Origin: an uncultured Eubacteriales bacterium | Lineage (GTDB): Bacteria; Bacillota; Clostridia; Peptostreptococcales; Anaerovoracaceae | NCBI GenBank assembly: GCA_900318105.1 | Contig: ONJG01000068.1 | Span: forward strand, 1-37,970 | Length of the DNA stretch: 37,970 nt | Direction: 5' to 3' | Shown: positions 7,770-14,782 of the stretch, one piece after another | Numbering within the stretch: position 1 is the stretch's first letter | Layout: the number at the start of each line of letters is the position of its first letter | Translations under genes and position numbers: made by a program | The notes under the pieces: generated by a model | Database searches by the model: none | Seen by the model: only the letters and a program-made list of their open reading frames with translations | What the model was told of the DNA's origin: nothing

Positions 7770-8474
7770 ATGAACAATAAAGCGATGGTAAAAACTGCTG
7801 TAATAATTGGTAATAGAACCTGCTATATATATGACTGCGAATCAAAAGATAATCTTCTGATTCAGGCAGTGGATGATCACGATATCGAGGGCCTGGATAA
7901 TGAGGTCGGTAAGATTTCCGAGCTTGCAGAAGGCGTAGGTTTTACGCTTGCCGCTTTCAAAGTAGCGGATTGGAATACAGACCTGTCTCCATGGGAGGCA
8001 CCGCCGGTCTTTGGGAATGATGCATTCGGCGGCAAAGCTGAGGAGACTTTAAGGTATGTTGAGGAAGTGTTGATTCCTGAATTGATGCAGGCTAAAGATA
8101 CAAGGTTGATTATCGGAGGGTATTCACTATCCGCGTTCTTTGCTTTATGGGCGGCATACCAGACAGATTTATTTGCAGGCGTGGCGGCAGCATCACCATC
8201 GGTGTGGTTTCCCGGATGGATGGATTATGTGAAAGGGAAGAGCGTTAAGTCACCGCATGTATATCTGAGTCTCGGGGACAAGGAAGAGAAGACAAAGAAT
8301 GCTGTGATGCGGACAGTAGGCGATAACATACGGAGGCAGCTTGAGATACTTAAGGCAGATGACGGGTGTGCGGACTGTATCCTTGAGATGAATCAGGGGA
8401 ATCATTTTAAAGAGCCGGATATCAGAACAGCAAAAGGATTCGCATGGATATTGAGGAGCTTATGCATAAACTAA
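7770..8474 (+). CDS. Alpha/beta hydrolase, putative esterase
   Basis: The 234-residue protein has the nucleophile elbow GGYSLSA (Ser119, residues 116-122), a probable acid in SLGDKEEKT (Asp170) and a probable catalytic His in NQGNHF (His212). That is the order of an alpha/beta hydrolase related to enterochelin-esterase-like (PF00756) enzymes. No signal peptide is present, so it should be cytoplasmic. The substrate is unknown. It begins 7 bases after the mnmM stop, and ATG 7785 is an alternative start. Confidence 0.75.
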   Translation: MNNKAMVKTAVIIGNRTCYIYDCESKDNLLIQAVDDHDIEGLDNEVGKISELAEGVGFTLAAFKVADWNTDLSPWEAPPVFGNDAFGGKAEETLRYVEEVLIPELMQAKDTRLIIGGYSLSAFFALWAAYQTDLFAGVAAASPSVWFPGWMDYVKGKSVKSPHVYLSLGDKEEKTKNAVMRTVGDNIRRQLEILKADDGCADCILEMNQGNHFKEPDIRTAKGFAWILRSLCIN

Positions 8475-8506
8475 TGAGAAATATATAGTTATGCACGGAG
8501 TAAGGA

Positions 8507-8617
8507 ATGAACAGAGCAGACAGAGCTGAGGAATTATTCAGACAAGGATATAATTGTAGCCAATCGGAATTTGCGGCATTTTCGGATTTAATCGGAATGA
8601 CGACTGAAGAGGTGTAA
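8507..8617 (+). pseudogene. Truncated C_GCAxxG_C_C gene (5' copy, 36 codons)
   Basis: ATG 8507 to TAA 8615-8617 encodes MNRADRAEELFRQGYNCSQS and 16 further residues, ending TTEEV. It is nearly the same as the first 35 codons of the intact gene at 10673. The repeated DNA begins before the start codon (about 8489 against 10655, including CACGGAGTAAGGAATGAAC) and runs to about 8611. The remaining four-fifths, with the other cysteines, is missing. A Val-to-Glu change at residue 21 is also present. Its final codons supply the GAGGTG ribosome binding site of the next gene. Confidence 0.85.
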
Positions 8618-8625
8618 AGCGTTAG

Positions 8626-9639
8626 ATGAAGGATCAGTACTTTGGTGACATTGGTGATTATGGGAAATATCTACTGCTAAGACATTTGTCTAGTTATGGC
8701 ATTAAGTTAGGCATCAATTGGTACCTTACTAAGGATGATTCGACCGGCCATGGAAGTATGACTGATTATCTTGAATGCATCGACTCTTCGTTAAGACTCT
8801 TGGATCCGGAATTGTTTGATGCCCTTAGAGAAATTGTGATTACAAAGAGACAGCGAGATGTAATTGCATCAGAGAGCATGAATCTATTAGAACAAGTTAC
8901 ATATTATAACGATATTCTCGACATATCCCATCTAAAAACTCCAGAAGAAAAAAGGATTTTTAGGGTTGAGTGGCACAAAAGAGCGCTAAAAGAATTAAGT
9001 GGGGCAGATCTTATTTATTTCGATCCGGATAATGGTATTTATGAAAACGATAAAACTGAAGTATCTGGAAGAAAGAACTCAGTTAAATATTTACTGACCT
9101 CTGAAGCAGCGGACTATTATAAAGCCGGACACAATCTTGTGTATTATTGTCACAAGGGCAGACGTAAACAGACTGCTTGGGATGATTACAAGAAGGTTCT
9201 GCTAAATGGAAAAGAATCGGAGACATTTGCCGACGCAGAAATCATTTGTCTTACTTTTCATCGTGGCGTACAGCGTTCATTCATCTTTGCAATACATCCT
9301 GAGGACTATGAAAGGTATCGCACGATTATTGATTCATTCATGACATCCTTCTGTAGGGAGCACTTCAGTGAAGAAGAGGTGATGCCTAGGTATTATCTTA
9401 TTCTCGACAGGATTTTGGGAAAGATGGAAGATCCGCCATATGGTCTCTGCTACATCTATTCAAATGGAGAATGGATAGATGATGAAGAGTGTATGATTCG
9501 AGACAGATTGATAGGCTATGATCCTTATGAAGATCCGGGCCATGGTATCGGAAATATCGATATTATGAATGAAATAGAACAAATATCCAGAGCTGAAGCC
9601 GAGAGAATAATAAATAAGGAATGGAAAACTTCCCTTTAA
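8626..9639 (+). CDS. Uncharacterised protein, first gene of the two-gene cassette
   Basis: The 337-residue protein begins MKDQYFGDIGDYGKYLLLRH, a pattern I associate with a family of uncharacterised accessory proteins. A central block DLIYFDPDNGI (128-138) looks like the end of a Rossmann-type strand with acidic residues. It is followed by KYLLTSE and LVYYCHKGRR (171-180), then CLTFHRGVQRSFIFAIHP. The pattern recalls three-Cys-motif partner-like proteins, but no SAM motif I is visible. The last 75 residues look like an added domain. Function is unknown; a nuclease or nucleotide-modifying enzyme is the leading guess. Codon use is AT-rich (the 9001-9060 line is 20/60 GC). Confidence 0.65.
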   Translation: MKDQYFGDIGDYGKYLLLRHLSSYGIKLGINWYLTKDDSTGHGSMTDYLECIDSSLRLLDPELFDALREIVITKRQRDVIASESMNLLEQVTYYNDILDISHLKTPEEKRIFRVEWHKRALKELSGADLIYFDPDNGIYENDKTEVSGRKNSVKYLLTSEAADYYKAGHNLVYYCHKGRRKQTAWDDYKKVLLNGKESETFADAEIICLTFHRGVQRSFIFAIHPEDYERYRTIIDSFMTSFCREHFSEEEVMPRYYLILDRILGKMEDPPYGLCYIYSNGEWIDDEECMIRDRLIGYDPYEDPGHGIGNIDIMNEIEQISRAEAERIINKEWKTSL

Positions 9640-9651
9640 GGAGATAAACAT

Positions 9652-10623
9652 ATGTCAGTGTACAGACTAATCTTTGCGCCAGATGTCATAGTGTCGGAAT
9701 TTAAAAAAGGCACAGATAAATACGATGAGTGCAGAGAAGAGATTTTTGAGAAATTCATAGAATTTGGTTTTCTCGGAACCGGTTGGAATACGTCCTCTCT
9801 TAAGCCGGGAATGAGCGACGAGGAAATCAGATTGACAATGGATGCACCAAAGGGATCAATTGAAAACTTTAGATGTATGTGTTCGATTGCCAAAGACGAC
9901 CTGATATGGCTCATACATAAGAGCAAGTACTATCTTTTCAAAGTTCGTGAAAATATGATAGGGACGAATTGGCTTAGTGACACATTTAGAGAGCAAGCGC
10001 AATGGTTTCTCGACCGAGATATTAGTACATGTTTCACCGGGGATTGGTGTGAAGTCGGAAATGAGATATCCGTTCCAGGTGTAGTTGTAAACTGCATGGG
10101 CATTGGCACGACTCTTCGTGCTATCAGGAAGGCGCCAGAGCTATCAATGATGGCATGGAATAGACATACAAATACTGAGTACTATTCTGTGGGTAACATG
10201 ACTGAGGAATGGTTTTGGGATATGCTCACGAACAGACAGAAGGAAAGTCTGGCATTACTATATTTGCAAGCAAAATATGAGTGCATAATAAACACAGAAA
10301 GTTTGAAACATAGCACTGCGTTATATGAATGCGAGCTTATTGGCAAAGACGGGACGAGATACTTCCCTCAGGTTAAAACTGGAGCATCCGGAAATAAAGA
10401 GTTCCCTGTCAAGAAATATTGCGAAGAAATAAATGAGATAGGGAAAAAACTGGGCCATAAAGTTGTCCCGGTATTGTTTTATGAAAATGAGGATTATGGC
10501 GATTATGAACATTTAGGATTAATCAAGCTGCATAAAGGTGATTTGATGGAATTTATAGAAACATGTCCGCAATATATTTCAGAAGATGTTGTGAATGCGT
10601 ATCGGATGATTAACAATGGTTAA
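9652..10623 (+). CDS. Putative nuclease with N-terminal reader-like domain, second gene of the cassette
   Basis: The 323-residue protein starts 12 bases after the previous stop, which lies inside its TTTAAGGAG ribosome binding site. The C-terminal half contains ALYECELIGKDGTRYFPQVK (223-242), where the E...QVK arrangement matches PD-(D/E)xK restriction enzymes of the Mrr/QVK type, followed by a strand VVPVLFY (271-277). The N-terminal half has NFRCMCSIAKDDLIWLIHKS and YYLFKVRE (72-100), resembling PUA/EVE-type domains that read modified bases. The functional reading is inference from motifs; no named family is recognised. Confidence 0.6.
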   Translation: MSVYRLIFAPDVIVSEFKKGTDKYDECREEIFEKFIEFGFLGTGWNTSSLKPGMSDEEIRLTMDAPKGSIENFRCMCSIAKDDLIWLIHKSKYYLFKVRENMIGTNWLSDTFREQAQWFLDRDISTCFTGDWCEVGNEISVPGVVVNCMGIGTTLRAIRKAPELSMMAWNRHTNTEYYSVGNMTEEWFWDMLTNRQKESLALLYLQAKYECIINTESLKHSTALYECELIGKDGTRYFPQVKTGASGNKEFPVKKYCEEINEIGKKLGHKVVPVLFYENEDYGDYEHLGLIKLHKGDLMEFIETCPQYISEDVVNAYRMINNG

Positions 10624-10672
10624 ATCGCTTAGCAGCTTAGGTCATAAAAGCAAGTTATTCACGGAGTAAGGA

Positions 10673-11122
10673 ATGAACAGAGCAGACAGAGCTGAGGAAT
10701 TATTCAGACAAGGATATAATTGTAGCCAATCGGTATTTGCGGCATTTTCGGATCTGGTCGGATTGACGACTGAAGAAGCAGCGAAGATGGTGAGTCCTTT
10801 CGGGGCCGGTTTTGGTAAGCTCAGAGAAGTTTGCGGAGCGGTGTCTGGGATGACACTGCTTGCAGGATGCCTGCAAGGTTATTCAGATCCGGAAGACTAT
10901 GAGAGTAAGAAGGAATTGTATGCACTGATTCAGAAGATGTGTGCAGAGTTTAAAGACGCAGAGGGTTCCATTATATGCAGAGAGTTGCTTGGTCTGAAGG
11001 AAGGCGAAGACCTCGCAGAGCCCTCGGTCAGAACTGAAGAGTACTACAAAAGCAGACCGTGCATCGGTGCTTGCAGAACGGCGGCCGAGATAGCAGAGAA
11101 GTATCTGCTAAGGAATGTATAG
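10673..11122 (+). CDS. C_GCAxxG_C_C family protein
   Basis: The 149-residue protein carries the conserved cysteines of PF09719: NCSQSVF (Cys17), EVCGAVSGM, LAGC, IICRELLG and CIGACRTAAE. The family is predicted to bind a redox cofactor or metal and is common in anaerobes; biochemistry is not established. ATG 10673 follows GGAGTAAGGA. A truncated duplicate lies at 8507 and a piece of the 3' end at 15593. The 46-aa microprotein gene starts 17 bases after its stop. Confidence 0.85.
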   Translation: MNRADRAEELFRQGYNCSQSVFAAFSDLVGLTTEEAAKMVSPFGAGFGKLREVCGAVSGMTLLAGCLQGYSDPEDYESKKELYALIQKMCAEFKDAEGSIICRELLGLKEGEDLAEPSVRTEEYYKSRPCIGACRTAAEIAEKYLLRNV

Positions 11123-11139
11123 ACAGAGGAGGGCTTGAA

Positions 11140-11280
11140 ATGTTTGATAAAACAAGAAAAGTAATGACCGGTGCATCCACCGGGATTGCAGTTGCCGCAG
11201 CATTTATGAATGTCGCGCTACTTATAGTGCAACTGGTAAAGACTGTATCTGAGGATAAACCACAGGCAGAAGAGAAGTGA
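11140..11280 (+). CDS. 46-aa single-pass membrane microprotein (copy 2)
   Basis: ATG 11140 is preceded by GAGGAGGGCTTGAA. The product is nearly identical to copy 1 at 7050 through residue 39, then differs in the tail (KPQAEEK against EPKPGSGQ). A longer reading frame opens upstream at 11059, but that part is the 3' end of the C_GCAxxG gene in another frame, so the internal ATG with the strong ribosome binding site is chosen. The TGA stop overlaps a GTG that begins an acylphosphatase-gene remnant. Confidence 0.8.
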   Translation: MFDKTRKVMTGASTGIAVAAAFMNVALLIVQLVKTVSEDKPQAEEK

Positions 11281-11309
11281 TTCGAAAACATATAGTGTTC
11301 AGATCTTGA
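11277..11309 (+). pseudogene. 5' remnant of an acylphosphatase gene
   Basis: GTG 11277 overlaps the microprotein stop and reads MIRKHIVF before TGA at 11307-11309. The intact acylphosphatase at 13299 starts MIRKRIVFKG. Bases 11263-11301 match 13285-13323 at 35 of 39 positions, so the similarity also covers the 3' end of the gene in front. The rest of the gene is gone. Confidence 0.7.
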
Positions 11310-11343
11310 GAGAACTGACGAGATTAGTTAATGAGGAATTACA

Positions 11344-11751
11344 ATGCAGGAAGAATCTAACGTACAGGTAATGGAACCTGAAGAAGTACAGGTTGACGTC
11401 AGCGTCGAGCAGGAGAAACCTGACAATGTCATCGAGTGGGAGGTAGAAAGCGTACCACGTGAGACATATGCTGAGGAGCAGCAAGGCTATGCAGGTCAGG
11501 AAATAGAGTATGCCAGATCATGCAACAAGCATTTGTTTGCCTGGCTGTTCTCGTTCTTTCTTGGGATGTACGGGGTCGACAGGTTTATGCGTGGGCAGAT
11601 AGGCCTCGGGATACTTAAACTGCTTACATTCGGAGGATTCGGCTTCTGGTATCTGGTGGACTTTATAATTGCCATCTACAAGTCGTATGTCGGTGAATTC
11701 AGCGATATGGACGATCTGTTGTTTGATTACAACGGAAACTATGTGCTTTAG
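11344..11751 (+). CDS. TM2 domain-containing protein
   Basis: The 135-residue protein has an acidic N-terminal half (1-55) and a C-terminal TM2 domain. The domain runs from [20 protein letters not shown] through DRF (the DRF turn) and [17 protein letters not shown] to [14 protein letters not shown], giving two transmembrane helices joined by a short polar turn. TM2 proteins are small inner-membrane proteins, mostly of unknown function. A GAGGAATTAC ribosome binding site precedes ATG 11344. Confidence 0.85.
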   Translation: MQEESNVQVMEPEEVQVDVSVEQEKPDNVIEWEVESVPRETYAEEQQGYAGQEIEYARSCNKHLFAWLFSFFLGMYGVDRFMRGQIGLGILKLLTFGGFGFWYLVDFIIAIYKSYVGEFSDMDDLLFDYNGNYVL

Positions 11752-11821
11752 CGCGATTCGGCTGGGAGAACATGGAAGATAACGAAGGGTTTTAAGACAG
11801 ATTCACGAAGGAGGAGTAATT

Positions 11822-12043
11822 ATGCCACATATTCAGATTGGATTGTTCCCGGGAGTGGACGATGAGAAAAAGAAAGACCTTGCTGAGAAGATAGCTAATA
11901 TGGCGTCTGAAGAGCTCGGTAAGCCGATAGAGTATTTTACGGTTGCATACAAGGATGTGAAACCCGAGGACTGGAATGATTTTGCTGATGCAAATGTTGA
12001 TACCGATGAGATAGTATTCGGTGAGCTGTTCCGCATGGAGTAA
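11822..12043 (+). CDS. 4-oxalocrotonate tautomerase family protein
   Basis: The 73-residue protein starts MPHIQIGLFPGVDDEKKKDL. Pro2 becomes the N-terminal catalytic proline after Met removal, as in 4-OT and MIF-type tautomerases. The following helix KKKDLAEKIANMASEELG and the strand YFTVAYKDV fit the beta-alpha-beta fold, and the length is usual for the small subunit. Substrates of such orphan tautomerases are generally unknown. AAGGAGGAGTAATT gives a strong ribosome binding site. It heads a run of small redox and detoxification genes. Confidence 0.8.
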   Translation: MPHIQIGLFPGVDDEKKKDLAEKIANMASEELGKPIEYFTVAYKDVKPEDWNDFADANVDTDEIVFGELFRME

Positions 12044-12053
12044 GAGGTGCAGG

Positions 12054-12329
12054 ATGAAAAAGGTTACGATGTTTTATCTTGAAGAGTGCCCGTTTTGCAA
12101 GAAGGCTTTTGGCTTTCTGGATGAGCTCAGGGCGGAGAACAAAGATTATGAAGCTGTAGAGATTGATATGATTGAGGAAGAAGAGCATCCTGAAATCATA
12201 GCAAATTACAATTATCATGCGGTTCCATGCTTTTTCATCGGAGAGGATAAGATCTTCGAAGCATATTTTATGATTCCGGATGCGGAGCTGCGCGCGGGAG
12301 TCAAGAAGGTGCTGGATGAAGCATGCTGA
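12054..12329 (+). CDS. Glutaredoxin-like thioredoxin-fold protein
   Basis: ATG 12054, preceded by AGAGGTGCAGG, gives a 91-residue protein beginning MKKVTMFYLEECPFCKKAFG. The CPFC active site (residues 12-15) follows a first beta strand. A cis-Pro in HAVPCFFIG (about 57-65) completes the glutaredoxin/thioredoxin fold. An earlier in-frame ATG at 12021 would overlap the tautomerase gene and has no ribosome binding site. It probably reduces disulfides or mixed thiols; the partner is unknown. The VOC-family gene follows 28 bases later. Confidence 0.8.
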   Translation: MKKVTMFYLEECPFCKKAFGFLDELRAENKDYEAVEIDMIEEEEHPEIIANYNYHAVPCFFIGEDKIFEAYFMIPDAELRAGVKKVLDEAC

Positions 12330-12357
12330 TTGAATTGAAAAAGGAGAGGATGTTGAG

Positions 12358-12726
12358 ATGAAGTTCAAAATGGTGCATGAGAATTTCAACGTGAGTGATC
12401 TGGACAGAGCGCTGGATTTTTATGCTAAGGCGCTTGACCTGCATGAGGTCAGGAGAAAGACTCCGGATAACGGTTCGTATATCATTGTATATCTTAAAAA
12501 TGAGCACAGCGAGTTTGAGCTGGAGCTCACATGGCTTGCAGAGCATCCTGAAAAGTACGACCTCGGTGAAGAGGAGTTCCATCTGGCTTTCCATGTGGAT
12601 GACTTCGATGCCGCGCATAAACTGCATGAAGAGATGGGATGCATAGCCTTTGAGAATCATGATATGGGCATCTATTTCATCACAGATCCGGACGGATACT
12701 GGTTGGAGATAATACCCGAAAGGTAA
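12358..12726 (+). CDS. Glyoxalase/VOC superfamily protein (lactoylglutathione lyase-like)
   Basis: This is a 122-residue VOC protein with two beta-alpha-beta-beta-beta modules: MVHENFNVSDLDRALDFYAK (about 5-24) and FHLAFHVDDFDAAHKLHEE (about 76-94). It ends YFITDPDGYWLEIIPER. Metal-ligand candidates His7, Glu (FELEL), His (FHLAFHV) and Glu (WLEI) occupy the glyoxalase I positions. The likely role is metabolism of methylglyoxal-type thiol adducts, although the thiol used by this organism is not evident. AAAGGAGAGGATGTTGAG supplies the ribosome binding site. Confidence 0.85.
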   Translation: MKFKMVHENFNVSDLDRALDFYAKALDLHEVRRKTPDNGSYIIVYLKNEHSEFELELTWLAEHPEKYDLGEEEFHLAFHVDDFDAAHKLHEEMGCIAFENHDMGIYFITDPDGYWLEIIPER

Positions 12727-12729
12727 GCC

Positions 12730-13302
12730 ATGCGAACAATAAGACAGGCAGAAGCATCGGACATTGATGGCATAAAGGCTCTTCTCAAGAAGTATCATAA
12801 AGATACTATCTCCGATGAGGACAGGCCGAATGGATTTGTCACAACAGCAATCTCTGATGAAAAGCTGAAGAAGCTGATCAGCGAAGAAGATGGTGTGACC
12901 ATTATTGCTGATGGAGACAAAGTGCTCGGGTTTTGCTTTGCTGCTCCATGGGAGTTCTGGGAGGAGTGGCCTTTGTTCAGACACATGATGGATATCATAC
13001 CGGAATACTCTTTTGAGGGTAAGCAACTTGTGCTGAGTGAGACATATCAGTATGGGCCTATGTGCATTGATTCATCCATACGGGGCACAGGGGCTTTCGA
13101 GGAGTTATTCTTTGCAAGTTTGTCAAAGTTTAAGGACAGGTTCCCTGTGATGCTGACATTTGTGAATCAGATTAACGGCAGATCGGTGAAAGCACACACA
13201 GAAAAAGCACATATGGAGACTATATGTCCGTTTGACTTCGGGGATAATCATTATTACCTGATGGGGATCAGAACAGAAAGACTACAGGCAGAAGAGCAAT
13301 GA
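12730..13302 (+). CDS. GNAT-family acetyltransferase
   Basis: The 190-residue protein starts MRTIRQAEASDIDGIKALLK, the usual GNAT N-terminus. A divergent acetyl-CoA region lies around YGPMCIDSSIRGTGAFEELF (about 115-134), where the Q/R-x-x-G-x-G/A loop is reduced to SIRGTGAF. The acceptor is unknown. The gene starts 3 bases after the glyoxalase stop. Its last codons (LQAEEQ) and stop share sequence with the 3' end of the microprotein gene at 11263, so the C-terminus may be a junction product. The stop overlaps the acylphosphatase start (ATGA). Confidence 0.75.
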   Translation: MRTIRQAEASDIDGIKALLKKYHKDTISDEDRPNGFVTTAISDEKLKKLISEEDGVTIIADGDKVLGFCFAAPWEFWEEWPLFRHMMDIIPEYSFEGKQLVLSETYQYGPMCIDSSIRGTGAFEELFFASLSKFKDRFPVMLTFVNQINGRSVKAHTEKAHMETICPFDFGDNHYYLMGIRTERLQAEEQ

Positions 13303-13568
13303 TTAGAAAACGTATAGTGTTCAAAGGACAGGTCCAGAGAGTCGGGTTCAGATACAGGGCCAAACATGCAGCGGACTTATATGGTGCAACGGGCTGGGTA
13401 ATTAACAACCCAGACGGCAGTGTGACCATGGAGCTCCAGGGTAGTGAGGACCAGATAGATAATGTCATCATGACTATAGAGAAAGGTACTTACGTAAGGA
13501 TAGATTCCATGGAAGTCTCTGACGTGCCTGTAATTGATGTTGAGAGAACGTTCCGAAACAAGGGCTAG
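13299..13568 (+). CDS. acyP: Acylphosphatase
   Basis: The 89-residue protein has both acylphosphatase signatures: GQVQRVGFRYRA (9-20, including the phosphate-binding Arg) and GWVINNPDGSVTMELQG (about 31-47, including the catalytic Asn). It hydrolyses acyl phosphates such as carbamoyl phosphate or 1,3-bisphosphoglycerate. The start overlaps the GNAT stop. Its 5' end is repeated at 11277 and its 3' end at 15253, so at least two other copies were lost in this window. Confidence 0.9.
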   Translation: MIRKRIVFKGQVQRVGFRYRAKHAADLYGATGWVINNPDGSVTMELQGSEDQIDNVIMTIEKGTYVRIDSMEVSDVPVIDVERTFRNKG

Positions 13569-13590
13569 TATATCCACACAATAGCTTGTG

Positions 13591-13631
13591 CAACTGCAAG
13601 TTGACAAATTGAAAAGTCTGGTTGGTAGAGT
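13591..13631 (+). promoter_or_regulatory. Candidate promoter and operator of the HTH gene
   Basis: A consensus -35 TTGACA lies at 13601-13606. The best -10 is TAGAGT at 13626-13631 with a long 19-base spacer. An inverted repeat CAACT-GCA-AGTTG (13591-13603) overlaps the -35 and could be an autoregulatory operator for the HTH protein encoded downstream. A second short inverted repeat GGTTG/CAACC spans 13619-13637. Confidence 0.35.
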
Positions 13632-13707
13632 GCAACCAAGGGTTTGCGTAAACTGAAGATGCAAGTAGGAGACTAATTGCTAATACCAATACCAGGAGGA
13701 ATAAAAA

Positions 13708-14700
13708 ATGATTTTAGCAGACAAGATAATAGAAAACAGGAAGAAAAACGGATGGTCACAGGAAGAACTGGCCGATAAACTGGGCGTGTCCAGACAGTCA
13801 GTGTCCAAGTGGGAAGGCGCTCAGGCAGTGCCGGACATGAATAAGATAATCCAGATGGCAGAGATATTCGGTGTCACAACGGACTATCTGCTCAGAGATG
13901 ATATCGAAGCTTATACAAGCTCGGACGAAATCCCGGTAGACTACAGTTGCGAAGATGCAGCCAAAACAGTTACTCTGGAAGAGGCGAGCAGTTTCCTGGA
14001 ACATAATGAAAAAGCTGCGAGCGTGATTTCCACCGGAGTGATGCTTTGCATCTTCTCGCCTGTGATATTGATAGTCATCAGCGGACTTGCCGAGATAGGA
14101 AAGATTGCAGTCAATGAAGATGTGGCAGGCATGGCGGGAGCAGTAGTACTGCTGATTATTGTAGCTACAGCGGTTGCGATGTTTATCAGCATGTATATGA
14201 AGGGCAATCGTTACGAGTATCTTGAGAACTGCAATATAGATACGGCATATGGCGTGAGTGGTATGGCTAGGGAACGACGCAGCGAGTATGCTCCTCAACA
14301 CACGAGACTTCTCATCTTCGGAATAATGCTTTGCATAGTATCTTCAGTTCCGCTTCTGCTGCTTATCATGTTCAAATACAGCAACAACACGGACATCCTT
14401 CCGATAATAGGAGTCGCAGCTTTGATTTGCATGGTTGCGGCCGGTGTCAAGATGATAGTCCTTACGTCGATCAGAAATGATGGATACAACAAGCTGCTCG
14501 AGGAGGGAGACTATACTCGTCTTAATAAAAAAGCTGGCAGGTACGACGGAATATATTGGGCAATTGCCGTTGCCGTCTACCTGGTATGGAGCTTTATCAG
14601 CGGCAGCTGGCAAACGACATGGATCGTGTGGCCTATAGCCGGAGTGGTATTTGCCGCATACAAAGAAATAATGAGAGCTGTCGTTCGGCCAAAGATTTAG
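13708..14700 (+). CDS. XRE-family transcriptional regulator with multiple membrane helices
   Basis: The 330-residue protein has an XRE-type helix-turn-helix at residues 8-60 (SQEELADKLGVSRQSVSKWE), the SinR/Xre pattern. A linker and about five to six hydrophobic helices follow: about 102-125, 134-155, 196-218, 228-250 and two between 280 and 320. This makes a membrane-tethered DNA-binding protein, a layout seen in clostridial regulators that may sense envelope state. AGGAGGAATAAAAA gives a strong ribosome binding site. It stands as a single gene between its own promoter region and a hairpin. Confidence 0.8.
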   Translation: MILADKIIENRKKNGWSQEELADKLGVSRQSVSKWEGAQAVPDMNKIIQMAEIFGVTTDYLLRDDIEAYTSSDEIPVDYSCEDAAKTVTLEEASSFLEHNEKAASVISTGVMLCIFSPVILIVISGLAEIGKIAVNEDVAGMAGAVVLLIIVATAVAMFISMYMKGNRYEYLENCNIDTAYGVSGMARERRSEYAPQHTRLLIFGIMLCIVSSVPLLLLIMFKYSNNTDILPIIGVAALICMVAAGVKMIVLTSIRNDGYNKLLEEGDYTRLNKKAGRYDGIYWAIAVAVYLVWSFISGSWQTTWIVWPIAGVVFAAYKEIMRAVVRPKI

Positions 14701-14742
14701 AAGGGAGCAAGCACAATCCGATTAGAATTTGCAGGTTATATG

Positions 14743-14758
14743 AGGGGCGCAAGCCCCT
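14743..14758 (+). terminator. Hairpin after the XRE gene (weak terminator)
   Basis: AGGGGC-GCAA-GCCCCT forms a perfect 6-bp stem with a GCAA tetraloop. No T-run follows (TACATAG), so termination would be partial. A very similar hairpin with a T-run lies at 15523. Confidence 0.45.
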
Positions 14759-14782
14759 TACATAGAAAAAACAGGAGGAAAC

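Noticed and set aside
8480..10800. Insertion sequence or composite transposon carrying the two-gene cassette
   Set aside because: No transposase, terminal inverted repeats or short target-site duplications were found. The flanking repeats are parts of a host gene in direct orientation.
11059..11280. 73-codon reading frame covering the second microprotein
   Set aside because: Its first 27 codons are the C_GCAxxG gene read in another frame. The internal ATG at 11140 has GAGGAGGG in front, and the paralogue at 7050 starts at the same residue.
12301..13026. 241-codon minus-strand reading frame opposite the glyoxalase and GNAT genes
   Set aside because: It crosses two well-supported genes, and neither a ribosome binding site nor a domain is visible.
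13611..13640. attC-like site or small structured RNA before the XRE gene
   Set aside because: The inverted repeat GGTTG/CAACC is short, and no integron integrase or consensus attC ends are present.
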